Assembly: GCF_014288115.1 (NCBI RefSeq) | Contig: NZ_JACOOK010000001.1 | Span: forward strand, 496,001-560,000 | Direction: 5' to 3' | From: Alistipes_A hominis | GTDB lineage: Bacteria > Bacteroidota > Bacteroidia > Bacteroidales > Rikenellaceae | DNA length: 64,000 nt | In this document: in pieces, positions 35,346-44,526 of the stretch | How the letters are laid out: each line of letters begins with the position of its first letter | Position numbering within the stretch: position 1 is the first letter of the stretch | Position numbers and translations under genes: made by a program | The notes under the pieces: generated by a model | What the model was told of the DNA's origin: nothing | What the model saw: the letters and a program-made list of their open reading frames with translations, nothing else | Database searches by the model: none

Positions 35346-37631
35346 ATGAAAAAGATCCTGTTGCCGGTCCCGGCGCTGTGTGTCGGCGTATTGTTGTGCC
35401 TGTCGTTGCGGGGAGAAGCCCCTTCGCGGCTAACGACCGACCTCGCGGAACATACCGACCGAGTCTGGATCGGCGGTTATCCGTCGCAAGTGACGCTGGA
35501 ACAGGCGGACAAGATCGTCGAACCGGCCCGGTTCGTTACGATCGGCAGCCGGCGGCCGTCGTTCGGCTGGCAGGTCAACGATTCGCGCAGCGACGTAATG
35601 CAGACCGCTTGCCGCATCCTGCTGGCTTCGTCGCCCGGAACGCTCGCAACCGACTCGGCCGACCTGTGGGACAGCGGCGTAATTCCGGGAGACCGCAGCG
35701 TAGCCGTCCCGTATGCCGGCAAGGCACTGGAGCCCGGCAAAATCTACTACTGGAAAGTGATGACTTTCAACAACGGCAATCCGCAGCCGTGGTCGGCCGT
35801 CAAGGCGTTCCGCACGGCAGATTCGCTGACCGAATACGCCACGCCGGCCTACCCGCTCGAAAAAACGGACAACGGCTTACCGAAAACGACCCAAAAACTC
35901 TCCGATCGGCTCGTTTTCGCCGACTTCGGTTACGACGCGTTCGGACAGCTCCGGCTGACGCTTTGCTCGCACGCCGGCGGCGACACGGTGACCGTCCGCC
36001 TCGGCGAATGCCTGAAAGACGGACGCATCGACCCGGCTCCGGGAGGCTCCCGCCGTTTCCTGAGCCAGCGCCTCGCACTGCTGCCGGGCATACGCACTTA
36101 CACCGTAAAAATACCGGCGGACGCGCGCAACACCGGCCCTCAGGCCGTTCGGATGCCGGACTATATCGGGGAAGTCTATCCGTTCCGCTACTGCGAGATC
36201 GAAGGCGATGCGATCGGCAACGGCACGGGTATCATCAGCCGGCAGGTCGTAAACTACCCGTTCGACGATCTCGCGGCGGAATTCGCCAGTTCCGACACGA
36301 CGCTGAACCAGGTATGGGAACTGTGCAAATACTCGATCAAAGCGACCTCTTTCGCCGGATTATATGTGGACGGCGACCGCGAACGCATCCCTTACGAAGC
36401 CGACGCGCTGATCAACCAACTGTCGCACTACTGCGTCGACCGCGAATACACGATGGCGCGGCGTAGCCACGAATACCTGCTCGGGAACGCCACTTGGCCG
36501 ACCGAATGGATCCTGCAATCGGTGCTGATCGCCTGGTACGACTACCTGTACACCGGCGACCTGCGGGCCGTAAAAACGCATTACGAGACGCTGAAAAACA
36601 AGACGCTGACCGCACTGTCCGGCACGGACGGATTCGTCAGCCTCACGCCGGAGAAACTGACGCCCGAACTGTACGCGTCGATCAACCTGCGGGGACAAAC
36701 GCTGAAAAATATCGTCGACTGGCCGCACACGGGGATCCTGGGACTCGGCAAGGCGGAAGGGGGCGAAACCGACGGTTTCGTATTCCGCGACGTCAACACG
36801 GTGGTCAACGCTTACCACTACTGCGCGCTGGAACTGATGGCCCGCATGGCAGGAGCCGCCGGAGAGTCGGAAGATTCCGCCGCATACGCCCGGGCGGCCG
36901 GCCGTCTGGCGGACAATTTCAACAAACAACTGTTCAATAAAAAAACCGGCGCTTACCGCGACGGCATCGGCACCGACCACTGCTCGCTGCACGCCAACAT
37001 GTTCCCGCTCTGCTTCGGACTCGCCGACGTAAAACGGGCGCAGTCCGTTGCGGATTTCGTCAAGACGCGGGGCATGGCCTGCAGCGTCTACGGTTCGCAA
37101 TTCTTGATGGACGGGCTGTACGAAGCGGGCGAAGCCGATTATGCGCTGCAACTGCTCACGTCGGACGCCGAACGCAGTTGGTACAACATGATCCGCGTCG
37201 GCTCGACCATTTCGCTGGAAGCCTGGGACGACAAATACAAACCGAATCAGGACTGGAACCACGCTTGGGGCGCGGCCCCAGCCAACATCATCCCGCGCAG
37301 GCTGATGGGCGTCGTACCGACCGAACCGGGTTTTTCGCGCATCGAAATCCGCCCGCAGCCGGCCGGACTCGAAAAAGCCTCGCTGCGGATACCCACGATA
37401 CGGGGCGACGTGGAAACGGCGTTCGAAAACACGCCCGACCGTTTCACGCTGACGACCGTCGTACCGGCCAACGTGAAAGCCGATGTCTACCTGCCGCTGC
37501 CCGCCGGCACCAAAAATTACGACGTGACCGTCAACGGGAAGCCTGCAGGACAGACCGTCCGCGAAGGAAATTTTATAAAGATCGCGGATCAGGGTTCCGG
37601 AAAAAACGCATATATTCTGAACACTAAATAA
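35346..37631 (+). CDS. Exported alpha-L-rhamnosidase-like glycoside hydrolase (GH78 type)
   Basis: 761 aa with a signal peptide. Layout: N-terminal beta-sandwich domains (about 25-290), including IYYWKVMTFNNGNPQPWSA near 140, then a six-hairpin (alpha/alpha)6 barrel (about 310-660) with YVDGDRERIPYEADALINQLS near 345 and TEWILQSVLIAWYDYLYTGD near 390, then a C-terminal beta-sandwich (IEIRPQPAGL). This is the arrangement of GH78. Rhamnose released outside the cytoplasm would feed the rhaT/rhaB/rhaI genes downstream. Directly followed by a second GH78-like gene after 29 bp. Confidence 0.88.
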   Translation: MKKILLPVPALCVGVLLCLSLRGEAPSRLTTDLAEHTDRVWIGGYPSQVTLEQADKIVEPARFVTIGSRRPSFGWQVNDSRSDVMQTACRILLASSPGTLATDSADLWDSGVIPGDRSVAVPYAGKALEPGKIYYWKVMTFNNGNPQPWSAVKAFRTADSLTEYATPAYPLEKTDNGLPKTTQKLSDRLVFADFGYDAFGQLRLTLCSHAGGDTVTVRLGECLKDGRIDPAPGGSRRFLSQRLALLPGIRTYTVKIPADARNTGPQAVRMPDYIGEVYPFRYCEIEGDAIGNGTGIISRQVVNYPFDDLAAEFASSDTTLNQVWELCKYSIKATSFAGLYVDGDRERIPYEADALINQLSHYCVDREYTMARRSHEYLLGNATWPTEWILQSVLIAWYDYLYTGDLRAVKTHYETLKNKTLTALSGTDGFVSLTPEKLTPELYASINLRGQTLKNIVDWPHTGILGLGKAEGGETDGFVFRDVNTVVNAYHYCALELMARMAGAAGESEDSAAYARAAGRLADNFNKQLFNKKTGAYRDGIGTDHCSLHANMFPLCFGLADVKRAQSVADFVKTRGMACSVYGSQFLMDGLYEAGEADYALQLLTSDAERSWYNMIRVGSTISLEAWDDKYKPNQDWNHAWGAAPANIIPRRLMGVVPTEPGFSRIEIRPQPAGLEKASLRIPTIRGDVETAFENTPDRFTLTTVVPANVKADVYLPLPAGTKNYDVTVNGKPAGQTVREGNFIKIADQGSGKNAYILNTK

Positions 37632-37660
37632 CTTAATCAAACCAAACACAAACAACCGAA

Positions 37661-39430
37661 ATGAAAAAACTTTTTATCTGTGCATTCCTCGTGTATGCCG
37701 CTTCGCTTCAGGCGCAACCGATGGGCAAGGGCAACCTGCCCCCCGTATTCCCGAAAGAAGTGGCCGAAAAGACACAATTCGATACCCGTACGCGTGCGTA
37801 TATTTCGCCCGTGCGCGTGATGTGGACGCAGAACGGCGACCTGATCACCGGCTCCGAGAACCTGTTGTTGCAAGGCAACGGGCAGGCTACGACGGCCAAT
37901 ACCCCGAAAACCGTTTTCGTATCCAAAGAGGGTAAGCGTCCGTCGATCCTGCTGGATTTCGGTCGTGAAATCCACGGGGGACTGCAGTTCGTAACCTGCA
38001 TTCGCGCATCGACCAAACCCGTCAAGGTACGCGTGCGCCTCGGCGAATCGGTCGGCGAAGCGATGTGCGAGATCACGAAGGAAAACGGCGCGACGAACGA
38101 CCACGCGATGCGCGACTATACGATCGAACTGCCGTGGCTGGGCGTCTGCGAAGTCGGGAACTCCGGCTTCCGTTTCGTCCGGATCGACATGCTCGAAGAC
38201 GACGTCGAACTGCCGATCAAGGAGATCCGCGCCAGCCTGCTATACCGCGACATCCCGTACCTCGGCTCGTTCCGTTCGAACGATCCGCGCGTGGACAGCA
38301 TCTGGGCGACCGGCGCCTACACGCTGCACCTGAACCTGCAGGAATACCTCGTAGAGGCCCCGAAGCGCGACCGCCTGGTATGGCTCGGCGACCTGCATCC
38401 CGAAGTGCGTACCGCGCTGGCCGTATTCGGCGACAACGAGGCGCTTTCGCGCGGCCTGGACTTCGCCCGCGACGAAACCCCGCTGCCGGGCTGGATGAAC
38501 GGCATGTGCTCCTATTCGCTGTGGTGGGTGCTGATCCACCGCGACTACTACATGTACCGCGGCGACCTGAATTACCTGAAACAGCAGCAACAATACCTCA
38601 GCGACCTGATGAAGATCCTGATGAGCAAGGTGGACGCCGAAGGCCGTGAACACCTCGACGGCGGCGGACGCTTCCTCGACTGGCCGACCAGCGAAGACAC
38701 GTTGGCCGTCAACGCCGGCCTGCACGCGCTGATGCTGATGACTTTCGAAGCCGGAGCCGAAATGCTGAACGCATTGGGCGACAAAGAACTGGCCGCACAA
38801 TGCACCGCAACCGCCGACCGGATGAAAAAAGTAACGCCCGACTACAAAACGTCGAAACAGTCCGCCGCACTGATCGCCCTGGCCGGCATCGTTCCGGCCG
38901 AAACGGCCAACAAGGAAGTGCTCGAAGTGGGCGGCGCCCACGGTTTCTCGACCTTCTACGGCTATTACATGCTGAAGGCCCAAGCCTTGGCCGGAGACTA
39001 TACCGATGCGATCCAGAACATGAAGGACTACTGGGGCGGTATGCTCGACCTCGGCGCTACGACTTTCTGGGAAGACTTCGACATCAACTGGAAGAAAAAC
39101 GCCGCACGGATCGACGAGCTGATCCCGGCCGGTAAAGTAGACGTTCACCGCACTTACGGCGACTACTGCTACAAAGGCTACCGTCACAGCCTGGCGCACG
39201 GATGGGCATCGGGGCCGACGGCATGGCTCAGCGAATACGTGCTCGGCGTGAAGATCGTCGAACCGGGTTGCAAAGCCGTGAAGATCGAACCGAACCTCGG
39301 CGGTCTCGAATGGGTCGAAGGAACCGTTCCGACGCCGTACGGAGTGATCAAGGTACGTCATGAGAAACAGGCCGACGGGAAGATCAAATCGAAGATCGAA
39401 GTCCCGAAAGGCGTGAAAGTGGTAAAATAA
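37661..39430 (+). CDS. Second exported alpha-L-rhamnosidase-like hydrolase (GH78 type)
   Basis: 589 aa, signal peptide MKKLFICAFLVYAASLQA. It is shorter at the N-terminus than its neighbour. The catalytic-domain motif APKRDRLVWLGDLHPEVRTA near 230 is the usual GH78 acid-containing segment, and HSLAHGWASGPTAWLSEYVLG near 500 and GGLEWVEGTVPTPYGVI mark the end of the barrel and the C-terminal sandwich. The two rhamnosidases differ strongly and are not recent duplicates. Confidence 0.88.
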   Translation: MKKLFICAFLVYAASLQAQPMGKGNLPPVFPKEVAEKTQFDTRTRAYISPVRVMWTQNGDLITGSENLLLQGNGQATTANTPKTVFVSKEGKRPSILLDFGREIHGGLQFVTCIRASTKPVKVRVRLGESVGEAMCEITKENGATNDHAMRDYTIELPWLGVCEVGNSGFRFVRIDMLEDDVELPIKEIRASLLYRDIPYLGSFRSNDPRVDSIWATGAYTLHLNLQEYLVEAPKRDRLVWLGDLHPEVRTALAVFGDNEALSRGLDFARDETPLPGWMNGMCSYSLWWVLIHRDYYMYRGDLNYLKQQQQYLSDLMKILMSKVDAEGREHLDGGGRFLDWPTSEDTLAVNAGLHALMLMTFEAGAEMLNALGDKELAAQCTATADRMKKVTPDYKTSKQSAALIALAGIVPAETANKEVLEVGGAHGFSTFYGYYMLKAQALAGDYTDAIQNMKDYWGGMLDLGATTFWEDFDINWKKNAARIDELIPAGKVDVHRTYGDYCYKGYRHSLAHGWASGPTAWLSEYVLGVKIVEPGCKAVKIEPNLGGLEWVEGTVPTPYGVIKVRHEKQADGKIKSKIEVPKGVKVVK

Positions 39431-39909
39431 CGAACCGCGGGAAGCGATTCGGCCGCCAGGGAGGCAGCCTGTGAAAATAAGGGTATCAAAAAATATATTT
39501 TTTATATCATTATTTTCACAGGCATATCCCTTGTTTTAGGTACATTTGCTTTCACAAAAACACGGCATCCGTCGGCAACAGCCGGACAATAAGATACGGA
39601 TGCAGCTTTCGGACATGCGGCGGAAAACGACGGCGCGCCGAAAGACATGGAGGTTACAAAGAGGCAACGCGACAGAGAGACACGAAAGAAATCGTATCGC
39701 AGACGGAACGAGCAACCGGGGCTGAAAACCGGGACGGTCGGGACGGCGCGAAAAGCCGGAGCAACGAGGACGCGGGGATTCCCCCGCACAATCTGCAAAC
39801 TCCGAAAAACGATCTCAGCGTGTTCGGTTTTCGGAAATTTGATTTGCGACGGCTGTTCGGACAGCTTATTAAGCCAAACAAATTAAATAAACTTAAAAAC
39901 CGAAAACCG
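39431..39909 (+). other. Intergenic region upstream of rhaB
   Basis: About 480 bp between the second rhamnosidase and rhaB. The first part contains a decayed NVEALA leader (39485-39592, listed separately). The middle part (39600-39800) is GC-rich, with only shadow-like open frames (Arg/Lys/Thr-rich, no family pattern). The last 60 bp are AT-rich, as expected for a leader just before rhaB. No -33/-7 pair is clear. Confidence 0.5.
39485..39592 (+). pseudogene. Decayed NVEALA-type leader peptide
   Basis: This frame reads (I)KKYIFYIIIFTGISLVL then GTFAFTKTRHPSATAGQ and stops at TAA 39590-39592. The pattern Lys-Lys, hydrophobic core with FTGI, then AFTK matches the NVEALA leader at 29.2 kb. The expected ATG is ATC (39485), and the mature cysteine-containing part is absent. 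The stretch is AT-rich in a GC-rich neighbourhood, so it is best read as a remnant. Confidence 0.5.
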
Positions 39910-41385
39910 ATGAAACAAATTTCATTTCTGGCGTTCGACCTTGGAGCAACCAGCGGCCGTACCATCCTGGGGACGCTGAACGAAGGCAAACTCCAGATGA
40001 AGGAACTGACCCGCTTCCCGAACCAGATCCTCGAACTGAACGGACACGCTTACTGGAACATCTTCTCGCTGTACGAACACCTGAAGGCCGGCATGATCGC
40101 CGCCGCCAAGGAAGACGTGGAGATCACCTCGATCGGCATCGACACCTGGGGCGTCGATTTCGTATTCCTCGGCGAAGACGGTCAGATCCTGGGTATTCCG
40201 CACGCTTACCGCGACCAGCACACGACAGGAGCGCCGGAAGAATATTTCGAGAAGGTATTGCCCCGCAAAGAGGTATACGATATCACCGGCATCCAGATCA
40301 TGAACTTCAACAGCCTGTACCAGCTCTACGCGATGAAGCGCGACAACTCGTCGCTGCTGAACGCCGCGAAAGAAGCGCTGTTCATTCCGGACGCGCTGAG
40401 CTACATGCTGACCGGCAAGAAAGTGGTCGAATATACGATCGCATCCACGTCGCAGATACTGAACCCGCGCACCAAGAAGTTCGAAACCTGCCTGCTCGAA
40501 AAAATGGGCGTGAAGGCCAACCTGTTCGGCGACATCGTGATGCCGGGTTACGTGATCGGTACGCTGACCGATGCGCTGGCCGCAGAAACCGGACTGGGCA
40601 AACTGCCGGTGGTAGCCGTTGCCGGTCATGACACCGCATCGGCCGTGGCAGCCGTTCCGGCCAAAAACGAAAAATTCGCTTATCTGAGCTCCGGCACCTG
40701 GTCGTTGATGGGGATCGAAGTCAAAGACCCGATCATCACCGAAGAAACTTCGCGCCTGAACATCACCAACGAAGGCGGCGTCGAAGGCACTACCCGACTG
40801 CTGAAGAACATCACCGGCATGTGGATTCTCGAACAGTGCATCAAAGAGTGGCGTAAAGAAGCGATCGAATACACTTACCCCGAAATCGTCAAAATGGCGC
40901 GCGACGCCGCTCCGTTCCAGTCGTTCATCGACCCGGACGACGAATCGTTCGCCAATCCTCCCAGCATGATCAAGGCGATCAAGGACTTCTGCCTCAGAAC
41001 CGGCCAGAAAGTTCCGCGCAACCACTCCGAACTGATCCGCTGCATCTTCGAAAGCCTCGCGCTGAAATACAAGAACGTGCTCGATAAGTTCCGTTCGCTG
41101 GCTCCGTTCCCGATCGAACGGCTGCACATTATCGGCGGGGGCGCAAAGAACCGCCTGCTAAACCAGTTCACGGCCAACGCAACCGGCGTAACCGTCGTCG
41201 CCGGCCCGTCGGAAGGCACGGCCATCGGCAACATCATGCTGCAGGCGCGCGCCGCAGGTTGCGTCAATTCGCTGCAGGAGATGCGCGACATGATCGGCGA
41301 AGCCATCGAGATCGAAACGTTCACGCCGGAAGATACCGACGCATGGAACGCCGCTTACGAACGCATCAAATCGCTGATCAAATAA
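39910..41385 (+). CDS. rhaB: Rhamnulokinase
   Basis: 491 aa FGGY-family sugar kinase. The phosphate-1 motif FDLGATSGRTI is at the start, TSIGIDTWGVDFVFLG near 75, HDTASAVAAVPA near 240 and the adenosine motif LHIIGGGAKNRLLNQ near 410. It phosphorylates L-rhamnulose to rhamnulose-1-phosphate. ATG 39910 is chosen over the frame beginning at 39820, whose first 30 residues do not belong to the family. The rhamnose isomerase gene follows after 72 bp. Confidence 0.95.
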   Translation: MKQISFLAFDLGATSGRTILGTLNEGKLQMKELTRFPNQILELNGHAYWNIFSLYEHLKAGMIAAAKEDVEITSIGIDTWGVDFVFLGEDGQILGIPHAYRDQHTTGAPEEYFEKVLPRKEVYDITGIQIMNFNSLYQLYAMKRDNSSLLNAAKEALFIPDALSYMLTGKKVVEYTIASTSQILNPRTKKFETCLLEKMGVKANLFGDIVMPGYVIGTLTDALAAETGLGKLPVVAVAGHDTASAVAAVPAKNEKFAYLSSGTWSLMGIEVKDPIITEETSRLNITNEGGVEGTTRLLKNITGMWILEQCIKEWRKEAIEYTYPEIVKMARDAAPFQSFIDPDDESFANPPSMIKAIKDFCLRTGQKVPRNHSELIRCIFESLALKYKNVLDKFRSLAPFPIERLHIIGGGAKNRLLNQFTANATGVTVVAGPSEGTAIGNIMLQARAAGCVNSLQEMRDMIGEAIEIETFTPEDTDAWNAAYERIKSLIK

Positions 41386-41457
41386 TTCCGTTCCGCCGGA
41401 TTCGGTAACGACAGAAAACAACAATCATTCAATACTCTTTAACTTAAAACAAAAACC

Positions 41458-42711
41458 ATGAAAGACGCAAAAATCCAGCAAGCCTACGAGGCCGCCAAAG
41501 CACGCTATGCCGAAATCGGTGTCGATACCGACGCCGTACTGGAACAGATCGCCAAAGTATCCCTGTCGCTGCACTGCTGGCAGACGGACGACGTAACCGG
41601 TTTCGAAAACCCGGACGGCCAGCTTTCGGGCGGTATTCAGGCTACCGGCAACTATCCCGGCAAAGCCCGCAACATCGAAGAAGTGCGCAAAGACATCGAA
41701 AAGGTGAAAAGCCTGCTGCCGGGTAATCACCGTCTGAACATCCACGCCATCTACGGCGACTTCGGCGGTCAAAAGGTAGACCGCGATCAGATCGAACCGA
41801 AACACTTCCAGAGTTGGATCGACTGGGCGAAAGCCAACAACATGAAACTGGACTTCAACAGCACCAGCTTCTCGCACCCGAAGAGCGGCGACCAGTCGCT
41901 GTCGAACCGCGACAAAGGCATCCGCGACTTCTGGATCGAACACACCATCCGCAGCCGTAAGATCGCCGACGAAATGGGTAAACAGCTCGGCGACAAAGCC
42001 TGCCACAACCTGTGGATCCACGACGGTTCGAAAGATATGACCGTCGACCGTTACCTGTACCGTTCGCTGCTGAAAGACTCGCTCGATCAGATCTTCGCCC
42101 ACAAATTCGCAAACGTGAAAGACGCCGTCGAGAGCAAAGTATTCGGCGTGGGCCTCGAAAGCTACACGGTAGGTTCGCACGAGTTCTACATGGGTTACGC
42201 CGTACAGAACGGCATCATGTGCACGCTCGACATGGGTCACTTCCACCCGACCGAAGAGACTTACGACAAGATCTCGTCGCTGCTGCTCTTCACGCCGGAA
42301 ATCATGCTGCACGTAAGCCGTCCGGTACGTTGGGACAGCGACCACGTGGTTATCCTGAACGACAGCGTACAATTGCTGGCACAGGAAATCGTATGGGCCA
42401 ACGCACTGAACAAGACCAATATCGGTCTCGACTACTTCGACGCTTCGATCAACCGGATCGGCGCATACGTGGTAGGTAGCCGCGCTACGCAGAAAGCGTT
42501 CCTGCAGGCACTGCTGACCCCGATCAGCAAACTGCGCCAGTATGAAGCGAACGGCCAGTTGTTCCAGCGCATGGCTGTGCTCGAAGAAGCCAAGAGTATG
42601 CCGTGGGCTGCCGTGTACGACTACTTCTGCTACAAGAACAACGTTCCCGTTGCCGAAGACTACATCACGGAAATCGAAAAATACGAAAAGGAAATTACCT
42701 CTAAGAGATAA
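41458..42711 (+). CDS. rhaA: L-rhamnose isomerase
   Basis: 417 aa, the size of RhaA (called rhaI in some Bacteroidota). It interconverts L-rhamnose and L-rhamnulose using Mn2+. Recognisable blocks: LSLHCWQTDDVTGFENP near 38, NLWIHDGSKDMTVDR near 185, EFYMGYAVQNGIMCTLDMGHFHPTE (metal ligands) near 245 and SRPVRWDSDHVV near 285. Part of the rhaB-rhaA-rhaT-rhaM set, with a hairpin in the spacer to rhaT. Confidence 0.97.
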   Translation: MKDAKIQQAYEAAKARYAEIGVDTDAVLEQIAKVSLSLHCWQTDDVTGFENPDGQLSGGIQATGNYPGKARNIEEVRKDIEKVKSLLPGNHRLNIHAIYGDFGGQKVDRDQIEPKHFQSWIDWAKANNMKLDFNSTSFSHPKSGDQSLSNRDKGIRDFWIEHTIRSRKIADEMGKQLGDKACHNLWIHDGSKDMTVDRYLYRSLLKDSLDQIFAHKFANVKDAVESKVFGVGLESYTVGSHEFYMGYAVQNGIMCTLDMGHFHPTEETYDKISSLLLFTPEIMLHVSRPVRWDSDHVVILNDSVQLLAQEIVWANALNKTNIGLDYFDASINRIGAYVVGSRATQKAFLQALLTPISKLRQYEANGQLFQRMAVLEEAKSMPWAAVYDYFCYKNNVPVAEDYITEIEKYEKEITSKR

Positions 42712-42731
42712 TATCCGATATTAACCAAGCG

Positions 42732-42782
42732 AGCTGTCCGTGCATGTGTTTTTCTCCCGAAAAACGACATGTGCGGATAGCT
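42732..42782 (+). promoter_or_regulatory. Intercistronic hairpin between rhaA and rhaT
   Basis: A long inverted repeat of about 23 bp with a few wobble pairs and one bulge, closed by GTTTTTC-TCCC-GAAAAAC. There is no T-run following, so it probably stabilises or processes the operon message rather than ending it; partial termination is possible. Confidence 0.6.
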
Positions 42783-42803
42783 TGTTAAAAACTACTGATT
42801 CAT

Positions 42804-43847
42804 ATGGAAATTTTACTGGGTTTACTTATCATCGCGATAGGCAGTTTCGGGCAGTCAAGCTCGTACGTGCCGATCAATAAAGTGAAGAACTGGGCTTGGG
42901 AAAGCTTCTGGATCGTCCAGGGCATTTTCGCATGGCTCGTATTTCCGCTGCTCGGCGCGCTGCTGGGCGTTCCCGAAGGAATGGGACTGTTCGAACTGCT
43001 CGGAAACGGCGGCGCTGCAAAAGCCATCGTTTACGGCATATTGTGGGGCGTCGGCGGTCTGACGTTCGGACTCAGCATGCGCTACCTGGGCGTTGCGCTC
43101 GGGCAGTCGATCTCGTTGGGAACCTGTGCCGGATTCGGTACGCTGCTGCCGGCCATTTTCGCCGGCACGAACCTGTTCCAGGGCCAGGGTCTGATCCTGC
43201 TGGTAGGCGTGTGCATCACGCTAGCCGGTATCGCCGTGATCGGTTACGCCGGTTCGCTGCGCTCGAAAAACATGACCGAAGAGGAGAAAAAAGCCGCTAT
43301 CAAAGATTTCGCGTTGACCAAAGGTCTGCTCGTAGCCCTGCTGGCCGGCGTAATGAGCGCCTGTTTCGCACTCGGTCTCGACGCCGGAACACCGATCAAA
43401 GAAGCTGCGCTCACCAACGGCGTGAAACCGCTGTTCGCCGGTCTGCCGGTTATCCTGCTGGTGACTTTCGGCGGATTCCTTACGAATGCCGCTTACTGTA
43501 TCCAGCAAAATATCAAAAACAAAACGGGAAAAGATTATTTCTCCGTTCCGGGCGGCATTTTCGTAAACAACGTGCTGTTCTGCGCGCTGGCCGGAGTGCT
43601 GTGGTATTCACAGTTCTTCGGACTGGAAATGGGCAAGAGCTTCCTGGTGGATTCGCCGCTGCTGATGGCCTTCTCATGGAGCATCCTGATGTCGCTGAAC
43701 GTAACGTTCTCGAACGTATGGGGCATCCTGCTCAAAGAATGGAAAGGCTGCAATTCGAAAACGATCTCCGTACTGGTCATCGGTCTGGTGATCCTGGTAT
43801 TCTCGGTATTCGCACCGTCGCTGATGAACATGGCGTTCGGATACTAA
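42804..43847 (+). CDS. rhaT: L-rhamnose:proton symporter
   Basis: 347 aa, ten predicted helices of the DMT-related RhaT family. Typical segments: GSFGQSSSYVPINKVKNWAWESFWIVQGIFAW near the start, GILWGVGGLTFGLSMRYLGVALGQSI near 75 and AGVMSACFALGLDAG near 185. It imports L-rhamnose with H+. Embedded between the isomerase and mutarotase genes. Confidence 0.96.
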   Translation: MEILLGLLIIAIGSFGQSSSYVPINKVKNWAWESFWIVQGIFAWLVFPLLGALLGVPEGMGLFELLGNGGAAKAIVYGILWGVGGLTFGLSMRYLGVALGQSISLGTCAGFGTLLPAIFAGTNLFQGQGLILLVGVCITLAGIAVIGYAGSLRSKNMTEEEKKAAIKDFALTKGLLVALLAGVMSACFALGLDAGTPIKEAALTNGVKPLFAGLPVILLVTFGGFLTNAAYCIQQNIKNKTGKDYFSVPGGIFVNNVLFCALAGVLWYSQFFGLEMGKSFLVDSPLLMAFSWSILMSLNVTFSNVWGILLKEWKGCNSKTISVLVIGLVILVFSVFAPSLMNMAFGY

Positions 43848-43865
43848 ACCGGATAAAACCTATTC

Positions 43866-43897
43866 GAATTCCGGAACCGACTCCGGTTCCGGAATTC
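43866..43897 (+). promoter_or_regulatory. Intercistronic hairpin between rhaT and rhaM
   Basis: A perfect 14-bp inverted repeat (GAATTCCGGAACCG and its complement) with a 4-nt loop. A T-rich tail is absent. Like the rhaA-rhaT hairpin, it may stabilise the upstream message or partly terminate. Confidence 0.65.
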
Positions 43898-43920
43898 TTA
43901 ACCAATAAAACTTCAATATT

Positions 43921-44232
43921 ATGAAATGCGCATTTAAAATGAAACTCAAACCCGGTTGCGAGGTAGAGTACGAAAAACGCCACCGCGCGATCTGGCCCGA
44001 ACTGGTCAAACTGCTGAAAGAAACCGGCGTAAGCGACTACTACATCTTCTGGGACAAGGAGACGAACCTGCTGTTCGCCGTTCAGGAACAGGGAGGCGAG
44101 AGCGGTTCGCAGGATCTCGGCACGAATCCGATCGTAAAAAAATGGTGGGACTACATGGCCGACATCATGGACGTGAATCCGGACAACTCGCCGGTTTCGA
44201 TTCCGCTGAAAGAGGTATTCTACATGGAATAA
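43921..44232 (+). CDS. rhaM: L-rhamnose mutarotase
   Basis: 103 aa dimeric ferredoxin-like fold. The active-site His is in YEKRHRAIWPEL near 22, and DYYIFWDKETNLLFAV near 40 and KKWWDYMADIMD near 75 match RhaM. It interconverts alpha and beta anomers of rhamnose, supplying the form used by the isomerase. Last gene of the locus, followed by a strong terminator. Confidence 0.95.
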   Translation: MKCAFKMKLKPGCEVEYEKRHRAIWPELVKLLKETGVSDYYIFWDKETNLLFAVQEQGGESGSQDLGTNPIVKKWWDYMADIMDVNPDNSPVSIPLKEVFYME

Positions 44233-44253
44233 GACCGGGTCTTCCGGGACGGA

Positions 44254-44284
44254 GAGGATGACTTCGGTCATCCTCTTTTTTTAT
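44254..44284 (+). terminator. Rho-independent terminator of the rhamnose locus
   Basis: A perfect 9-bp stem (GAGGATGAC/GTCATCCTC) with a stable TTCG tetraloop and a nine-base T-run. Confidence 0.9.
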
Positions 44285-44359
44285 TTATTCGCCGCGCTTA
44301 AACGACCACCCGAGGAGCAATCATCTAAAAAATCCATTCCGTTGAAATTCCGCGCCCGG

Positions 44360-44391
44360 TTAGGTTAACCGGATTTTAATGCTTAGATTTG
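44360..44391 (+). promoter_or_regulatory. Promoter of the ABC-F gene (TTAG-N20-TAGATTTG)
   Basis: TAGATTTG at 44384-44391 is an exact -7 match; TTAG (3 of 4) lies 20 nt upstream. Transcription would begin near 44398, leaving a leader of about 130 nt. Confidence 0.55.
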
Positions 44392-44397
44392 CACCCG

Positions 44398-44526
44398 AAT
44401 CAAAAAATACTCCGATGAGAATAAACGATTGATAGTCGGTACTGTTAAACCGACGCCTCGAAGCAACTAACATTTTTCGGTTTATCAACCCGGTCTCATG
44501 CAAGACCCCTTATTAATCGTACTTTG
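44398..44526 (+). promoter_or_regulatory. Structured leader of the ABC-F gene with a tiny upstream ORF
   Basis: The leader carries a five-codon ORF, MRIND then TGA (44415-44432). Right after it is a hairpin GTCGGT...ACCGAC (44435-44454), and nearer the ATG a second small inverted repeat GGTCT...AGACC. Short leader ORFs with alternating hairpins are the usual set-up for ribosome-mediated attenuation of antibiotic-resistance ABC-F genes. Function here is inference. Confidence 0.4.

Noticed and set aside
39647..39886. A 79-codon plus-strand frame before rhaB
   Set aside because: Arg/Thr/Lys-rich, no hydrophobic core and no motif; judged chance.
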